Positions 42,817 to 51,671 of a DNA stretch of 64,000 nucleotides are shown piece by piece. The DNA comes from Ectobacillus polymachus. Lineage in GTDB: Bacteria; Bacillota; Bacilli; Bacillales; Bacillaceae_G. Each line of letters starts with the position of its first letter. The stretch's first letter is position 1. A program made the translations under genes and the position numbers. The stretch is from assembly GCF_048159605.1 (NCBI RefSeq), contig NZ_JBLREB010000001.1, positions 1,302,001 to 1,366,000 of the forward strand, read 5' to 3'. A model generated the notes under the pieces. That model was given only the letters and a program-made list of their open reading frames with translations. It did not search any database and was not told where the DNA came from.

Positions 42817-45219
42817 CTACATAAGCATCGTTGGATTAAAGTCAATCGAAATTTGTAGTTGATGCTTTGCTATTTCTGGTTGATACTGTTCTATAATGTT
42901 ACGTAATACATACTGCAAGTTCGGTTCCCGTTTGTATTTTATCATGCATTGATATCGATATCTATCTTTTACTTTTGGTATAGGAGAAGCTGCAGGGCCA
43001 AGAATCAAGGCTTGCTGCGAGCATTTTCCCCTTAGAATCGATACGATCTTCTCTGTTGTGTGTACAGCTACCAATAGTTCCGGATGAGAAACAGTAACGA
43101 GAGTTAAATAAAAATAGGGTGGATATTGATGGATCTTACGTACATACATCTCCCTTTCAAAAAAGACGTCATAATCCTGTTCCTTTGCTAACTGAATGCT
43201 ATAATGTTCCGGCGTATACGTTTGAATGATTCCTTCACCTGGAAGAGAATGTCGCCCTGCCCGACCGCTTACTTGCGTTAAGAGCTGAAATGTTTTTTCA
43301 CTTGAACGAAAATCAGGAAGATGTAGCATCGTATCAGCTGTTAGTACACCAACAAGTGTAACATTGGGAAAATCTAAACCTTTCGCAATCATTTGCGTCC
43401 CAAGCAATATGTCTGCCTTTCCTTCTCCAAATGCTGTTAAAAGCTTTTCGTGAGCACCCTTTTTACTTGTTGTATCAACATCCATTCGTATGATGCGAGC
43501 CTCCGGAAATAGCTTTTGCAATTCTTCTTCGACCTTTTGCGTTCCCGCACCAAAAAAACGAATATAGCTGCTTTCACAAGCTGGACATACGTTTGGTATG
43601 GGCTGCTCATAGCCGCAATAATGACATTTTAATTTCTCTTGCTTCCGATGATAAGTAAGGGAAATATCACAATGAGGACATTGCAGAACATATCCGCAGT
43701 CCCGACACATCACAAACGTAGAATGACCTCTTCGATTTAGAAACAAAATACTTTGTTCTCGCTTGTGAAGTCGTTCTTCAATTTTCTCATGTAGAATTCT
43801 TGAAAACATGGAGCGGTTTCCTTCTCTTAACTCTTCTCGCATATCCACAATTTCAATTGACGGCATCCTAACATCATTCGTCCGTTTTTTCATAGTAAGG
43901 AGTTGAAAGACCCCTTTTTTCGCCCTTGCAAATGTTTCAAGTGTAGGAGTCGCACTTCCTAAAATAACAGGACAATTATGATACATACCTCTCTCAATTG
44001 CAACGTCCCTTGCGTGATAACGTGGATTATCTTCTTGCTTATAGCTCGATTCATGTTCTTCATCAATTATGATAATACCAAGGTTTTCAAAAGGAGCGAA
44101 TACGGCGGAACGAGCTCCAACAACAACCTTAACTTCTTTTCGTTGAATCTTCCGCCATTCATCATACTTTTCTCCCACTGATAATGCACTATGTAAAACA
44201 GCTACTTGCGACCCAAATCGTCCTTTAAACCGCTCTACCATTTGCGGGGTTAGAGCAATTTCTGGAACGAGTACAATGGCTTCTTTTCCTTTTTTAATAA
44301 CTGCTTCGATAGATTGTAAGTATACCTCTGTTTTCCCGCTTCCCGTTACTCCGTACAATACAAAAACATCATGTTTTTCCTGTGAAATAGCGGAAAGTAT
44401 CGGCGTAATTGCTTGCTGTTGTTCTTGTGTTAACGAAAGGGATGTCGTTTTTTCAAAGCTTTCATCATCGTATGGATTTCGATATACCTCTATATATTTT
44501 TCTTCGAGTATTCCTTTCTTTATCAAAGTCCTGATTGGTGAATCCGTTACTTGAATATTTGCTTTGAGTTCTGAAAAGGAAACCGGCTCATAATGCTCAA
44601 GAAAAAAATATAAAACATCTTGCTGCTTTTCACTGCGAAGAGTTTGAACAATTTCTTCTATTTCTTCTTTACGAGCAACTGGGAAAACGAAGCGTTGTTT
44701 CTTTTTTTGAAGACGATCCTTTACATCGTAAACAATTTCAACATGGCCTGCAGCAATACTTTGACGAATCAAACGATAGTAGGACTCATCAATATCATTC
44801 CAATCGATAGAATGATGTTCTCCAAATATCAGTTTTAACTCGTCTGCTAGTTCGTTCGCATTTCGAATTACAAGATATTTACGGTAATTTGCTTTCGTAG
44901 CCGTCGGCAACATTACTTGGAAGGCAGAAATCGTAAAACAAAGCGTTTCCTTTGCTAGCCAGAAACCTAGCTTCAGCATTTCCTCATTTAGAGCCGGTGT
45001 AACATCGAGGAATGCCTCAATTGCCTTTAATTTGTCGATTTCTACATCTATTGTATCTTTTATTGCAATCACAAAACCTTGCAGCTTACGAGATCCAAAT
45101 GGTACGACCACGCGCACTCCTGCTTGCACGAGGTCTTCCCATCGCTCTGGAACCTTATAATCGAATGGTCGATCGGTTTGCTTTGCAGGAACATCGACGA
45201 TTACACTCGCTATTTTCAT
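42817..45219 (-). CDS. priA: Primosomal protein N' (replication restart helicase PriA)
   Basis: Restarts collapsed replication forks. 800 residues: N-terminal 3'-end-binding domain, helicase core with Walker A YGVTGSGKTEVYL, DEEHESSYKQ, GSATPTLE and QVSGRAGR, and an insertion with paired CxxC zinc knuckles (CRDCGYVLQCPHC, CHYCG, CPAC). Its ATG overlaps coaBC by four bases, giving translational coupling. Confidence 0.98.
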   Translation of the reverse strand: MKIASVIVDVPAKQTDRPFDYKVPERWEDLVQAGVRVVVPFGSRKLQGFVIAIKDTIDVEIDKLKAIEAFLDVTPALNEEMLKLGFWLAKETLCFTISAFQVMLPTATKANYRKYLVIRNANELADELKLIFGEHHSIDWNDIDESYYRLIRQSIAAGHVEIVYDVKDRLQKKKQRFVFPVARKEEIEEIVQTLRSEKQQDVLYFFLEHYEPVSFSELKANIQVTDSPIRTLIKKGILEEKYIEVYRNPYDDESFEKTTSLSLTQEQQQAITPILSAISQEKHDVFVLYGVTGSGKTEVYLQSIEAVIKKGKEAIVLVPEIALTPQMVERFKGRFGSQVAVLHSALSVGEKYDEWRKIQRKEVKVVVGARSAVFAPFENLGIIIIDEEHESSYKQEDNPRYHARDVAIERGMYHNCPVILGSATPTLETFARAKKGVFQLLTMKKRTNDVRMPSIEIVDMREELREGNRSMFSRILHEKIEERLHKREQSILFLNRRGHSTFVMCRDCGYVLQCPHCDISLTYHRKQEKLKCHYCGYEQPIPNVCPACESSYIRFFGAGTQKVEEELQKLFPEARIIRMDVDTTSKKGAHEKLLTAFGEGKADILLGTQMIAKGLDFPNVTLVGVLTADTMLHLPDFRSSEKTFQLLTQVSGRAGRHSLPGEGIIQTYTPEHYSIQLAKEQDYDVFFEREMYVRKIHQYPPYFYLTLVTVSHPELLVAVHTTEKIVSILRGKCSQQALILGPAASPIPKVKDRYRYQCMIKYKREPNLQYVLRNIIEQYQPEIAKHQLQISIDFNPTMLM

Positions 45220-46418
45220 ATTTTCTCACCTAAAAGAGTTTGAACAGCCGTTAGTATATGCTCTGCTACTTTACGCTTGCTTAGCTTAGGAAGAGCGATT
45301 TCTTCTCCATTACGCTTAATGATCGTTACAATATTTGTATCTGTACCAAAGCCTGCTCCTTCTGTCATAACATTATTTGCAACAATCATATCTAAATTTT
45401 TTGACTCTAGCTTTCCTTTTGCATATTCTTCCACGTTGTTTGTTTCAGCAGCAAATCCAACTAACACCTGATTTTCTTTTCGCACACCGAGGATTCGTAA
45501 AATATCCGGTGTTCGTTCTAATTCTATAGAAAGATTTCCAGGCTGCTTCTTCATCTTTTGTTCATGTCTTATTTTCGGACGATAGTCAGACACTGCTGCT
45601 GTTTTAATGACTGCATCAACATTATTATAGTAGCTTAGGACTGCCTGCAGCATATCTTCGGTTGATTCAACATTTACTACCGTCGCCCCTTCTGGCGGAT
45701 CTATATTTGTTGGACCCGTAACCAAAATAACGTTTGCTCCCAGGCGTATTGCTTCAGCAGCTATCTCATACCCCATTTTTCCTGAAGAAAAATTTGTTAA
45801 AAAGCGGACTGGATCAATACGCTCCCTAGTTGGTCCTGCTGTTATAAGAATACTTCTCCCGCGTAAAGGTAAGTCATTTGAAAAAAATGTAGAAAGTAAT
45901 GTAACGATACTTTCTGGCTCTTCCATCCGTCCTTTTGCCATATAGCCGCAAGCTAAAAAGCCTTCGTTCGGTTCAATAAAGTGATACCCATACTGCTGCA
46001 ATGTTTCTATATTTTTTTGAACTGCTTTGTTTTCAAACATATGGACGTTCATTGCAGGAGCGATAAAAATAGGTGATGTAGTTGCTAGTAACGTGGTAGA
46101 AATCATATCATCTGCAATTCCGTTCGCTAGCTTACCAATTATATTGGCCGTTGCTGGTGCGATTAGTGTAACATCAGCCCAATCAGCTAAATCTATATGA
46201 GCAATAACAGAAGAATCTTTTTCATCAAATGTATCCGTGTACACATCATGACGTGATAATGCTTGAAAGGTAAGCGGCGTTACAAATTTACGAGCTGATT
46301 CGGTCATCATCACCTTCACGATTGCTCCTGCCTGTGAAAGTTTACTTGTTAAAGCTGCCGCCTTATAAACTGCAATTCCTCCAGAAACACATAACAATAC
46401 TTTCTTTCCAGTTAACAT
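45216..46418 (-). CDS. coaBC: Bifunctional phosphopantothenoylcysteine decarboxylase/phosphopantothenate-cysteine ligase
   Basis: Two successive CoA synthesis steps. 400 residues: CoaC flavin decarboxylase (about 1-180) with His74 in AHIDLADWAD, PAMNVHMF and catalytic Cys157 in GFLACGYMAKGRM; CoaB CTP-dependent ligase (about 185-400) with ITAGPTRERIDPVRFLTN and GFAAET. It begins a transcription unit after the rpoZ terminator and overlaps priA. Confidence 0.98.
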   Translation of the reverse strand: MLTGKKVLLCVSGGIAVYKAAALTSKLSQAGAIVKVMMTESARKFVTPLTFQALSRHDVYTDTFDEKDSSVIAHIDLADWADVTLIAPATANIIGKLANGIADDMISTTLLATTSPIFIAPAMNVHMFENKAVQKNIETLQQYGYHFIEPNEGFLACGYMAKGRMEEPESIVTLLSTFFSNDLPLRGRSILITAGPTRERIDPVRFLTNFSSGKMGYEIAAEAIRLGANVILVTGPTNIDPPEGATVVNVESTEDMLQAVLSYYNNVDAVIKTAAVSDYRPKIRHEQKMKKQPGNLSIELERTPDILRILGVRKENQVLVGFAAETNNVEEYAKGKLESKNLDMIVANNVMTEGAGFGTDTNIVTIIKRNGEEIALPKLSKRKVAEHILTAVQTLLGEKI

Positions 46419-46482
46419 CGTCTACCTCCCTATTTCTTTTAGCATGTAGTTTTTTTCAAAGCTCTCCTATTTTTATCACTTT

Positions 46483-46515
46483 AAAAAAACAACAACCTAA
46501 ATGAAAATAGGTTGT
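46483..46515 (-). terminator. Intrinsic terminator before coaBC
   Basis: Eight-bp stem ACAACCTA / TAGGTTGT (46492-46499, 46508-46515), loop AATGAAAA, followed on the minus strand by TTGTTTTTTT. It ends the yicC-remA-gmk-rpoZ unit. Confidence 0.85.
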
Positions 46516-46537
46516 CGTCATACTTGATCCCGCTATT

Positions 46538-46676
46538 TAAGGGCAGTAGACCACCACTTCAAGCTTAAAAAGCCAAGCGGGGCCAACTTGCTCGCAAATG
46601 CAAAGATGACCTTTGCTAACCCATAAGTAAGACGATAAAACCCCTACTTATGAAAAGTTTCACTTTATCATAAACA
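46538..46676 (-). repeat. Structured intergenic repeat, family 2, degenerate copy
   Basis: Minus-strand unit starting ATAAAGTGAAACTT, then a hairpin CATAAGTA / TACTTATG, GTTAG, another small stem (GCAAAG / CTTTGC), and ending in TACTGCCCTTAAAT. The start, the order of hairpins and the end match the copy at 53562-53700, but the stems have diverged. It lies directly after rpoZ. Confidence 0.6.
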
Positions 46677-46687
46677 ATAATATGACC

Positions 46688-46900
46688 TTATTTTGGACTC
46701 TTCTCGCCATAAGGTACGAAATTTAAAATTTTGGCTTCAATTTCTTCTAATGCCTTGCCTACATACTTGTCAGATACAGGATTTTCAACAAGACAATCAT
46801 TTTTCTCTTGCATTTCACGAGCACGCTTTGATGCAACCGTAACAAGGGTATATTTGCTGTCAATTTTTTGTAATAATGAGTCAATAGATGGATAAAGCAT
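46688..46900 (-). CDS. rpoZ: DNA-directed RNA polymerase subunit omega
   Basis: Small RNA polymerase subunit that helps assembly of beta prime. 70 residues with LYPSIDSLLQKIDSKYTLV, the conserved RAREMQ motif and KPVSIALEEI-like ending KYVGKALEEIEA. It starts three bases after gmk. A family 2 repeat follows its stop codon. Confidence 0.97.
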   Translation of the reverse strand: MLYPSIDSLLQKIDSKYTLVTVASKRAREMQEKNDCLVENPVSDKYVGKALEEIEAKILNFVPYGEKSPK

Positions 46901-46903
46901 TAA

Positions 46904-47521
46904 TTAATCAACCTCCGTCATTTGTTTGTAATATTTTGCAATTCTCTCGCGGCGACAATGCTCACTCATAACAATTGCCTTAATTCGTTCACAAGCTAGT
47001 TCTACTTCGTCATTCTCAACGACATAATCATAAGCATCCATCATGTCAATTTCCTCTTTTGCCACCGTCATACGATTTCGAATTACATCTTCTGTTTCTG
47101 TTCCGCGTGACACGATACGATTTTTTAATTCAGATAAGCTTGGAGGAGCCAAGAAGATAAATACACCATCAGGAAATGCCTTCTTTACCTGCATTGCGCC
47201 CTGTACTTCTATTTCTAGGAACACATCTTTTCCTTCTTGTAATGTCTTTTCCACATATTCAATTGGCGTTCCGTAATAATTATCCACGAACTCTGCCCAT
47301 TCTAACAAACCATTGTTAGCAATCATATCTTCAAATTCTTCTCTCGTTTTGAAGAAGTAGTCTATACCATTTACTTCCCCTTCACGAGGGTTTCTCGTTG
47401 TCGCCGACACAGAGTAATGCAATTGAATATCCTGATGTCCGAACAAAGCTTTACGAACTGTCCCTTTTCCTACCCCTGAAGGCCCAGATAGTACAATCAG
47501 AAATCCTCTTCCTCTTTTCAT
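46904..47521 (-). CDS. gmk: Guanylate kinase
   Basis: Phosphorylates GMP to GDP. Starting at ATG 47521 (MKRGRGFLIVLSGPSG) gives 205 residues, the family length; the frame is open 15 codons upstream, into remA, without homology. P-loop GPSGVGKGT, GMP-binding SATTRNPREGEVNG and YYGTP. The ribosome site (AGGG) is weak. Between remA and rpoZ as in all Bacillus. Confidence 0.97.
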   Translation of the reverse strand: MKRGRGFLIVLSGPSGVGKGTVRKALFGHQDIQLHYSVSATTRNPREGEVNGIDYFFKTREEFEDMIANNGLLEWAEFVDNYYGTPIEYVEKTLQEGKDVFLEIEVQGAMQVKKAFPDGVFIFLAPPSLSELKNRIVSRGTETEDVIRNRMTVAKEEIDMMDAYDYVVENDEVELACERIKAIVMSEHCRRERIAKYYKQMTEVD

Positions 47522-47534
47522 ATGTATAGAAACC

Positions 47535-47816
47535 CTACCCTTCGTCACTAATCTCTTCTTTGTCATCCTTGTTGTTAGTATTTAACCTTTGAGCGATTGT
47601 TTCCGGCTGAATGGGGCTTAATACAATATGCCCGTCATCCATTATGATAACGGCTCTTGTTTTCCGACCGTACGTTGCATCTAGTAGTATGTTCTGCTCC
47701 CGTCCTTCTTGTATAAGACGCTTAATGGGAGCTGATTCCGGACTGACAATCGCAATGATACGATGTGCGGACACGATATTTCCGTATCCAATATTCAAAA
47801 ATCGCAACATGGTCAT
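47535..47816 (-). CDS. remA: Extracellular matrix regulator RemA
   Basis: DNA-binding activator of biofilm-matrix and osmoprotection genes in B. subtilis. 93 residues, DUF370 family, with RFLNIGYGNIVSAHRIIAIVSP (in two parts), ATYGRKTRAVIIMD and LSPIQPETIA. ATG start eight bases after AGGAGG; a second ATG two codons in is possible. The acidic tail NNKDDKEEISDEG is longer than I recall in relatives. It lies 58 bases after yicC. Confidence 0.95.
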   Translation of the reverse strand: MTMLRFLNIGYGNIVSAHRIIAIVSPESAPIKRLIQEGREQNILLDATYGRKTRAVIIMDDGHIVLSPIQPETIAQRLNTNNKDDKEEISDEG

Positions 47817-47874
47817 ACCCTGTGCCTCCTAGTAAGTCTAACCCTATTCCTCAGCTACTAAACTGTAATGACAG

Positions 47875-48750
47875 CTATTCAATATTTTGTACCTGTTCGC
47901 GGATTTTTTCAAGATTATTTTTCATTTCTACTACATATTTTGAAACAGTCCCATCATTTGCTTTGGAACCAATGGTATTCATTTCTCGGTGCATTTCTTG
48001 AACGATAAAGTCAAGTTTACGACCAATCGAGTCCTCACTTTCTAATGTTTCACGAAATTGCCCAATATGACTTTGCAATCTTACGAGTTCTTCATGAATA
48101 TCACAGCGATCTGCAAATAGAGTAATTTCCGTTAGAAGACGTTGATCATCCATTTCAACTCTCCCTAGTTCCTTTAATTTTGCTTCCAATCGTTCACGAT
48201 ATTTTTGAACAATAACAGATGTAAGAGGAGCAATACTATGTACACAATGTTCAATAATCTCAAGGCGCTTTAGCAAGTCATCTTTTAGTTGCGTCCCCTC
48301 TTTATCCCGCATACCTTTCATCTGACTCACAGCAGAGGTAACCGCCTTATACAAGCTTTCTTCAAACTCTTTATCTATTTTTTCGGCTTCTTCAATAGCA
48401 GTCACTTCTGGCATTGCTAAAAGCTGCTGAATCGTAACCGAAGTTGGCAAATTAAATTTTTCGCCTGCTAGATGCATCATTTCCTTATATTGTTCTAACA
48501 ATTTCCAATCTACCCGGAGCTTTCTTTCTAATAGTCCTTCTCCTTCAACAGAAATGGAAACTTCAACCCGGCCACGACGTACGTTTGAAGCAATAAGCTT
48601 CCTTACTCTTTCTTCAAATATCATCAAATGTCTTGGCAAACGTACAGTGGTTTCTAAGAAGCGGTGATTAACCGATTTCATTTCTACAGTAATACTAAAA
48701 GCATTTTGTTGTACCTTTGCCCGTCCAAATCCTGTCATACTTGAAATCAT
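47875..48750 (-). CDS. yloC: YicC family endoribonuclease (YloC)
   Basis: YicC-type RNase family; the E. coli member degrades a small RNA and the B. subtilis member is YloC. The start at ATG 48750 (MISSMTGFGRAKVQ) gives 291 residues. N-terminal SMTGFGR box and the block KSVNHRFLETTVRLP; C-terminal DUF1732 with GRKLDFIVQEMHREMNTIGSKAND (in parts). The ribosome site is weak, and a TTG further upstream is less likely. First gene of the yicC-remA-gmk-rpoZ unit. Confidence 0.92.
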   Translation of the reverse strand: MISSMTGFGRAKVQQNAFSITVEMKSVNHRFLETTVRLPRHLMIFEERVRKLIASNVRRGRVEVSISVEGEGLLERKLRVDWKLLEQYKEMMHLAGEKFNLPTSVTIQQLLAMPEVTAIEEAEKIDKEFEESLYKAVTSAVSQMKGMRDKEGTQLKDDLLKRLEIIEHCVHSIAPLTSVIVQKYRERLEAKLKELGRVEMDDQRLLTEITLFADRCDIHEELVRLQSHIGQFRETLESEDSIGRKLDFIVQEMHREMNTIGSKANDGTVSKYVVEMKNNLEKIREQVQNIE

Positions 48751-48784
48751 CTTATTCACATCCAAATAATGATATCTCTTAACG

Positions 48785-48816
48785 AAAAAGGTAATAGAGA
48801 TTGTTCCTCTACTACC
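48785..48816 (-). terminator. Intrinsic terminator after the Ca2+ ATPase gene
   Basis: Minus-strand 10-bp stem GGTAGTAGAG / CTCTATTACC with one G-U pair and a 7-base loop, followed by TTTTTCG. It separates the ATPase gene from yicC. Confidence 0.9.
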
Positions 48817-48849
48817 AACTTAAATAATAACATATTTACGATGTCTTGA

Positions 48850-51567
48850 CTATTTATAGTGAACCTCTCTTTTCATAAATATTGGTCTTTTTTTCATCTT
48901 TTGTTTCGTAAATAAAGAACCTACTAATAAAAATGTTGGAATCGCGGATAAAGCACATATTAGTAACCAATCCCGAGCTTTAATTGGAAGTGTATTAAAA
49001 ATAGGTTGAAGAGGTGGATAATAAATCACTATAAGCATAACAATTACGGAAATAATAACTGCCCCTACTACATATAAATTGCCAAATGGATTACGGTGAA
49101 AGATAGAGTGTTCACTCCGGCAATCAAAAACAAGGATAAGCTGTGATAAAACTAGCGTGGCAAACGCAACCGTTTGTGCGTATAATAAATCATTTGGATT
49201 TTGATTGTACATAATAATAAATGAAAGAAGCGTTACAAATCCAATTAAAAAACCTCTGCTAATAACTTTCCATCCTAACCCTCGTGAAAACACGCCTTCT
49301 TTCGGGTGTCTAGGCCTTCTTTTCATTACATCCTCTTCTGGTGCATCTAGACCTAATGCCATGGCAGGAAGACCATCTGTAACTAGGTTTACGAGCAGGA
49401 TTTGAATGGGAACTAGAGGGAGGGGAAGAGCTAACATCATTGCAAATAACATAACCAGAATTTCTCCTACATTGGAAGCAAGTAAATATCGAATAAACTT
49501 ACGAATATTTTCATATATATTGCGTCCTTCCTCAATGGCATCCTTGATGGTAGCAAAGTTATCATCAAGCAAAATAAGTGAGGAAGCTTCCTTCGCAACA
49601 TCTGTTCCAGAAATCCCCATTGCAATTCCGATATCTGAGGCTTTAATCGCAGGAGCATCGTTTACACCATCACCAGTCATCGCAACAATATGATTTCTAT
49701 TTTGCAATGCTCTTACAATTTTCAACTTATGCTCTGGTGATACCCGTGCAAAAACGCAGGTTTTTTCTACTATTTCATCTAGTTCATCTACCGTCAGGCG
49801 CGACAATTCTTCTCCTCCTACTACTTTTCCATCACCCTGTAATATATCAAGCTCCTTTGCAATCGCCATGGCTGTCATCTTATGATCCCCAGTAATCATG
49901 ATTGTTCGAATTCCAGCTTCCTTGCATTGCTGTACAGCTAATTTTACTTCTGGACGCGGGGGATCAATCATCCCTTGCAAACCTATAAAAATCAATTTAT
50001 TTTCTGCGTCTTTTTCATGTTCAATCATTTCACCCTGTCCAAGCGGCTTATAGGCAATCGCTATCGTTCGTAACGCTTGACTGCCAAGCATTGCTATCGC
50101 GCCCTCTACTTCCTTTTTGTGAATAGGCATCGATTGCAATTGATTCTTCCATAGTATATTAGTACTTATCTGTAATAAAACATCCGGAGCACCTTTTGTT
50201 ACAACAAATCGATTCCTATTTTTATCCCTTACGATCACAGTCATCATTTTCCTCGTTGAATCAAAGGGGAATTCCTTTTCTATAACATAGTGTGTTTGAA
50301 GTACTTCCCGTGTATAACCTGCCTTCATAGCAGCAGCAAGTAACGCTCCTTCTGTCGGATCACCATCTAGCACATATTCCTTCTTTTTTTTCACGATATT
50401 TGCATTGTTACACAGTGCCCCAAATAACAACAACTGCTGTAAAGACTTCACATTAGATGGTACGATTCTTATTTCCTTTTGCAAGAATTCTCCAATTGGA
50501 TTGTATCCCTTTCCTGTTACTTGTGACATCTCTCCACCATACCAAAGATGGGTTACCATCATTTTATTTTGTGTCATCGTTCCTGTTTTATCAGAACAAA
50601 TGACAGATGCACAGCCAAGCGTTTCAACTGCAGGTAACTTCCGTACAATCGAATTTTTCTTAATCATTCTTTGTACACCTAATGAAAGGACGACTGTTAC
50701 GATAGCAGGTAACCCTTCTGGAATGGCCGCGACCGCTAAAGATACTCCTGCAAGAAACATATGATACACATTATTACCTTGATACACCCCCATAAAAACA
50801 ACAATGGCTGTTAATACTAAAGCTACTATAATTAATATTTTCCCAAGCTGTTCAAGTCGTCGTTGAAGAGGTGTTTCATTTTCTTCAGCGCTTTGCAGTA
50901 AATTGGCAATTTGCCCCATAGCTGTGTTCATTCCTGTATTTACTACTACCCCCATGCCCGATCCTCTTGTTACCATCGTACCCATAAATGCCATATTCTT
51001 TTGATCACCTAACGCGGTATGACTGCTTTGAATTACTTCAACCTTTTTTTGAACGGGAACTGATTCCCCTGTTAAGGTAGACTCTTCAATATATAAATTA
51101 GTCGCTTCTACAATTCGAACATCCGCTCCAATTCGGTCGCCGCTTGTAAATTTAATAACATCTCCACTAACAAGCCCTTTAGAAGGTATTTTCAACCATT
51201 TTCCATTTCTTATTACTGTCACTTGCGGCGCTGCTAATTCCTTTAAGGCTTCTAGCGATTTCTCTGCCTTTCGCTCTTGAAGAAAGCCAAGTACTCCATT
51301 TATGAAGACAATTGCAACAATAGCAATTGCATCAACAAGTTCCCCTAGTAATGCCGAAATAATCGTAGCACCTAGCAAAACGAGAACCATGAAATCTTTG
51401 AACTGTGCAAAAAATACACTCCATACTGATGGCTGCTTTGCCTGCCGCAGTTCATTTGATCCGAATTGTTTGTATCTGCTGTTAGCCTCTAGTTCTGTCA
51501 AACCAGTTGTAACATTCGTTTTCACAGTTTTTTCTACTTCGTGCGTACGCAGTTCATACCAATTCAT
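48850..51567 (-). CDS. P-type calcium-transporting ATPase (YloB)
   Basis: P2A-type ATPase like B. subtilis YloB, which is reported to transport calcium and help germination and spore resistance. 905 residues, about ten membrane segments. Phosphorylation motif CSDKTGT near residue 330, TGES, the PEGLP of M4, KGAPD in the nucleotide-binding domain, and MVTGDH-like (ITGDHKMT) and TGDGVNDAPA. ATG start with GAGGTGA upstream. It runs opposite to rqcH from a shared intergenic region and has its own terminator. Confidence 0.95.
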   Translation of the reverse strand: MNWYELRTHEVEKTVKTNVTTGLTELEANSRYKQFGSNELRQAKQPSVWSVFFAQFKDFMVLVLLGATIISALLGELVDAIAIVAIVFINGVLGFLQERKAEKSLEALKELAAPQVTVIRNGKWLKIPSKGLVSGDVIKFTSGDRIGADVRIVEATNLYIEESTLTGESVPVQKKVEVIQSSHTALGDQKNMAFMGTMVTRGSGMGVVVNTGMNTAMGQIANLLQSAEENETPLQRRLEQLGKILIIVALVLTAIVVFMGVYQGNNVYHMFLAGVSLAVAAIPEGLPAIVTVVLSLGVQRMIKKNSIVRKLPAVETLGCASVICSDKTGTMTQNKMMVTHLWYGGEMSQVTGKGYNPIGEFLQKEIRIVPSNVKSLQQLLLFGALCNNANIVKKKKEYVLDGDPTEGALLAAAMKAGYTREVLQTHYVIEKEFPFDSTRKMMTVIVRDKNRNRFVVTKGAPDVLLQISTNILWKNQLQSMPIHKKEVEGAIAMLGSQALRTIAIAYKPLGQGEMIEHEKDAENKLIFIGLQGMIDPPRPEVKLAVQQCKEAGIRTIMITGDHKMTAMAIAKELDILQGDGKVVGGEELSRLTVDELDEIVEKTCVFARVSPEHKLKIVRALQNRNHIVAMTGDGVNDAPAIKASDIGIAMGISGTDVAKEASSLILLDDNFATIKDAIEEGRNIYENIRKFIRYLLASNVGEILVMLFAMMLALPLPLVPIQILLVNLVTDGLPAMALGLDAPEEDVMKRRPRHPKEGVFSRGLGWKVISRGFLIGFVTLLSFIIMYNQNPNDLLYAQTVAFATLVLSQLILVFDCRSEHSIFHRNPFGNLYVVGAVIISVIVMLIVIYYPPLQPIFNTLPIKARDWLLICALSAIPTFLLVGSLFTKQKMKKRPIFMKREVHYK

Positions 51568-51605
51568 ATCGTCACCTCAGCCTTCTCTTCTCTATTGACA
51601 GCTTA

Positions 51606-51634
51606 TTCAGCCTCGTCCTAAAACATGCTATAAT
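51606..51634 (+). promoter_or_regulatory. Candidate rqcH promoter (extended -10)
   Basis: Perfect -10 TATAAT (51629-51634) preceded by TGC, giving an extended -10, with a poor -35-like TTCAGC 17 bases upstream. A TTGACA at 51595-51600 is 28 bases away and cannot be its -35. Transcription would start about 30 bases before rqcH. Confidence 0.6.
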
Positions 51635-51671
51635 AAAACATTAGTTGCACATGCAAGAGGAGGAAAACGAC

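Noticed and set aside
51595..51634. TTGACA and TATAAT as one promoter for rqcH
   Set aside because: The two hexamers are 28 bases apart, too far for one sigma-A promoter. I kept the extended -10 reading instead.
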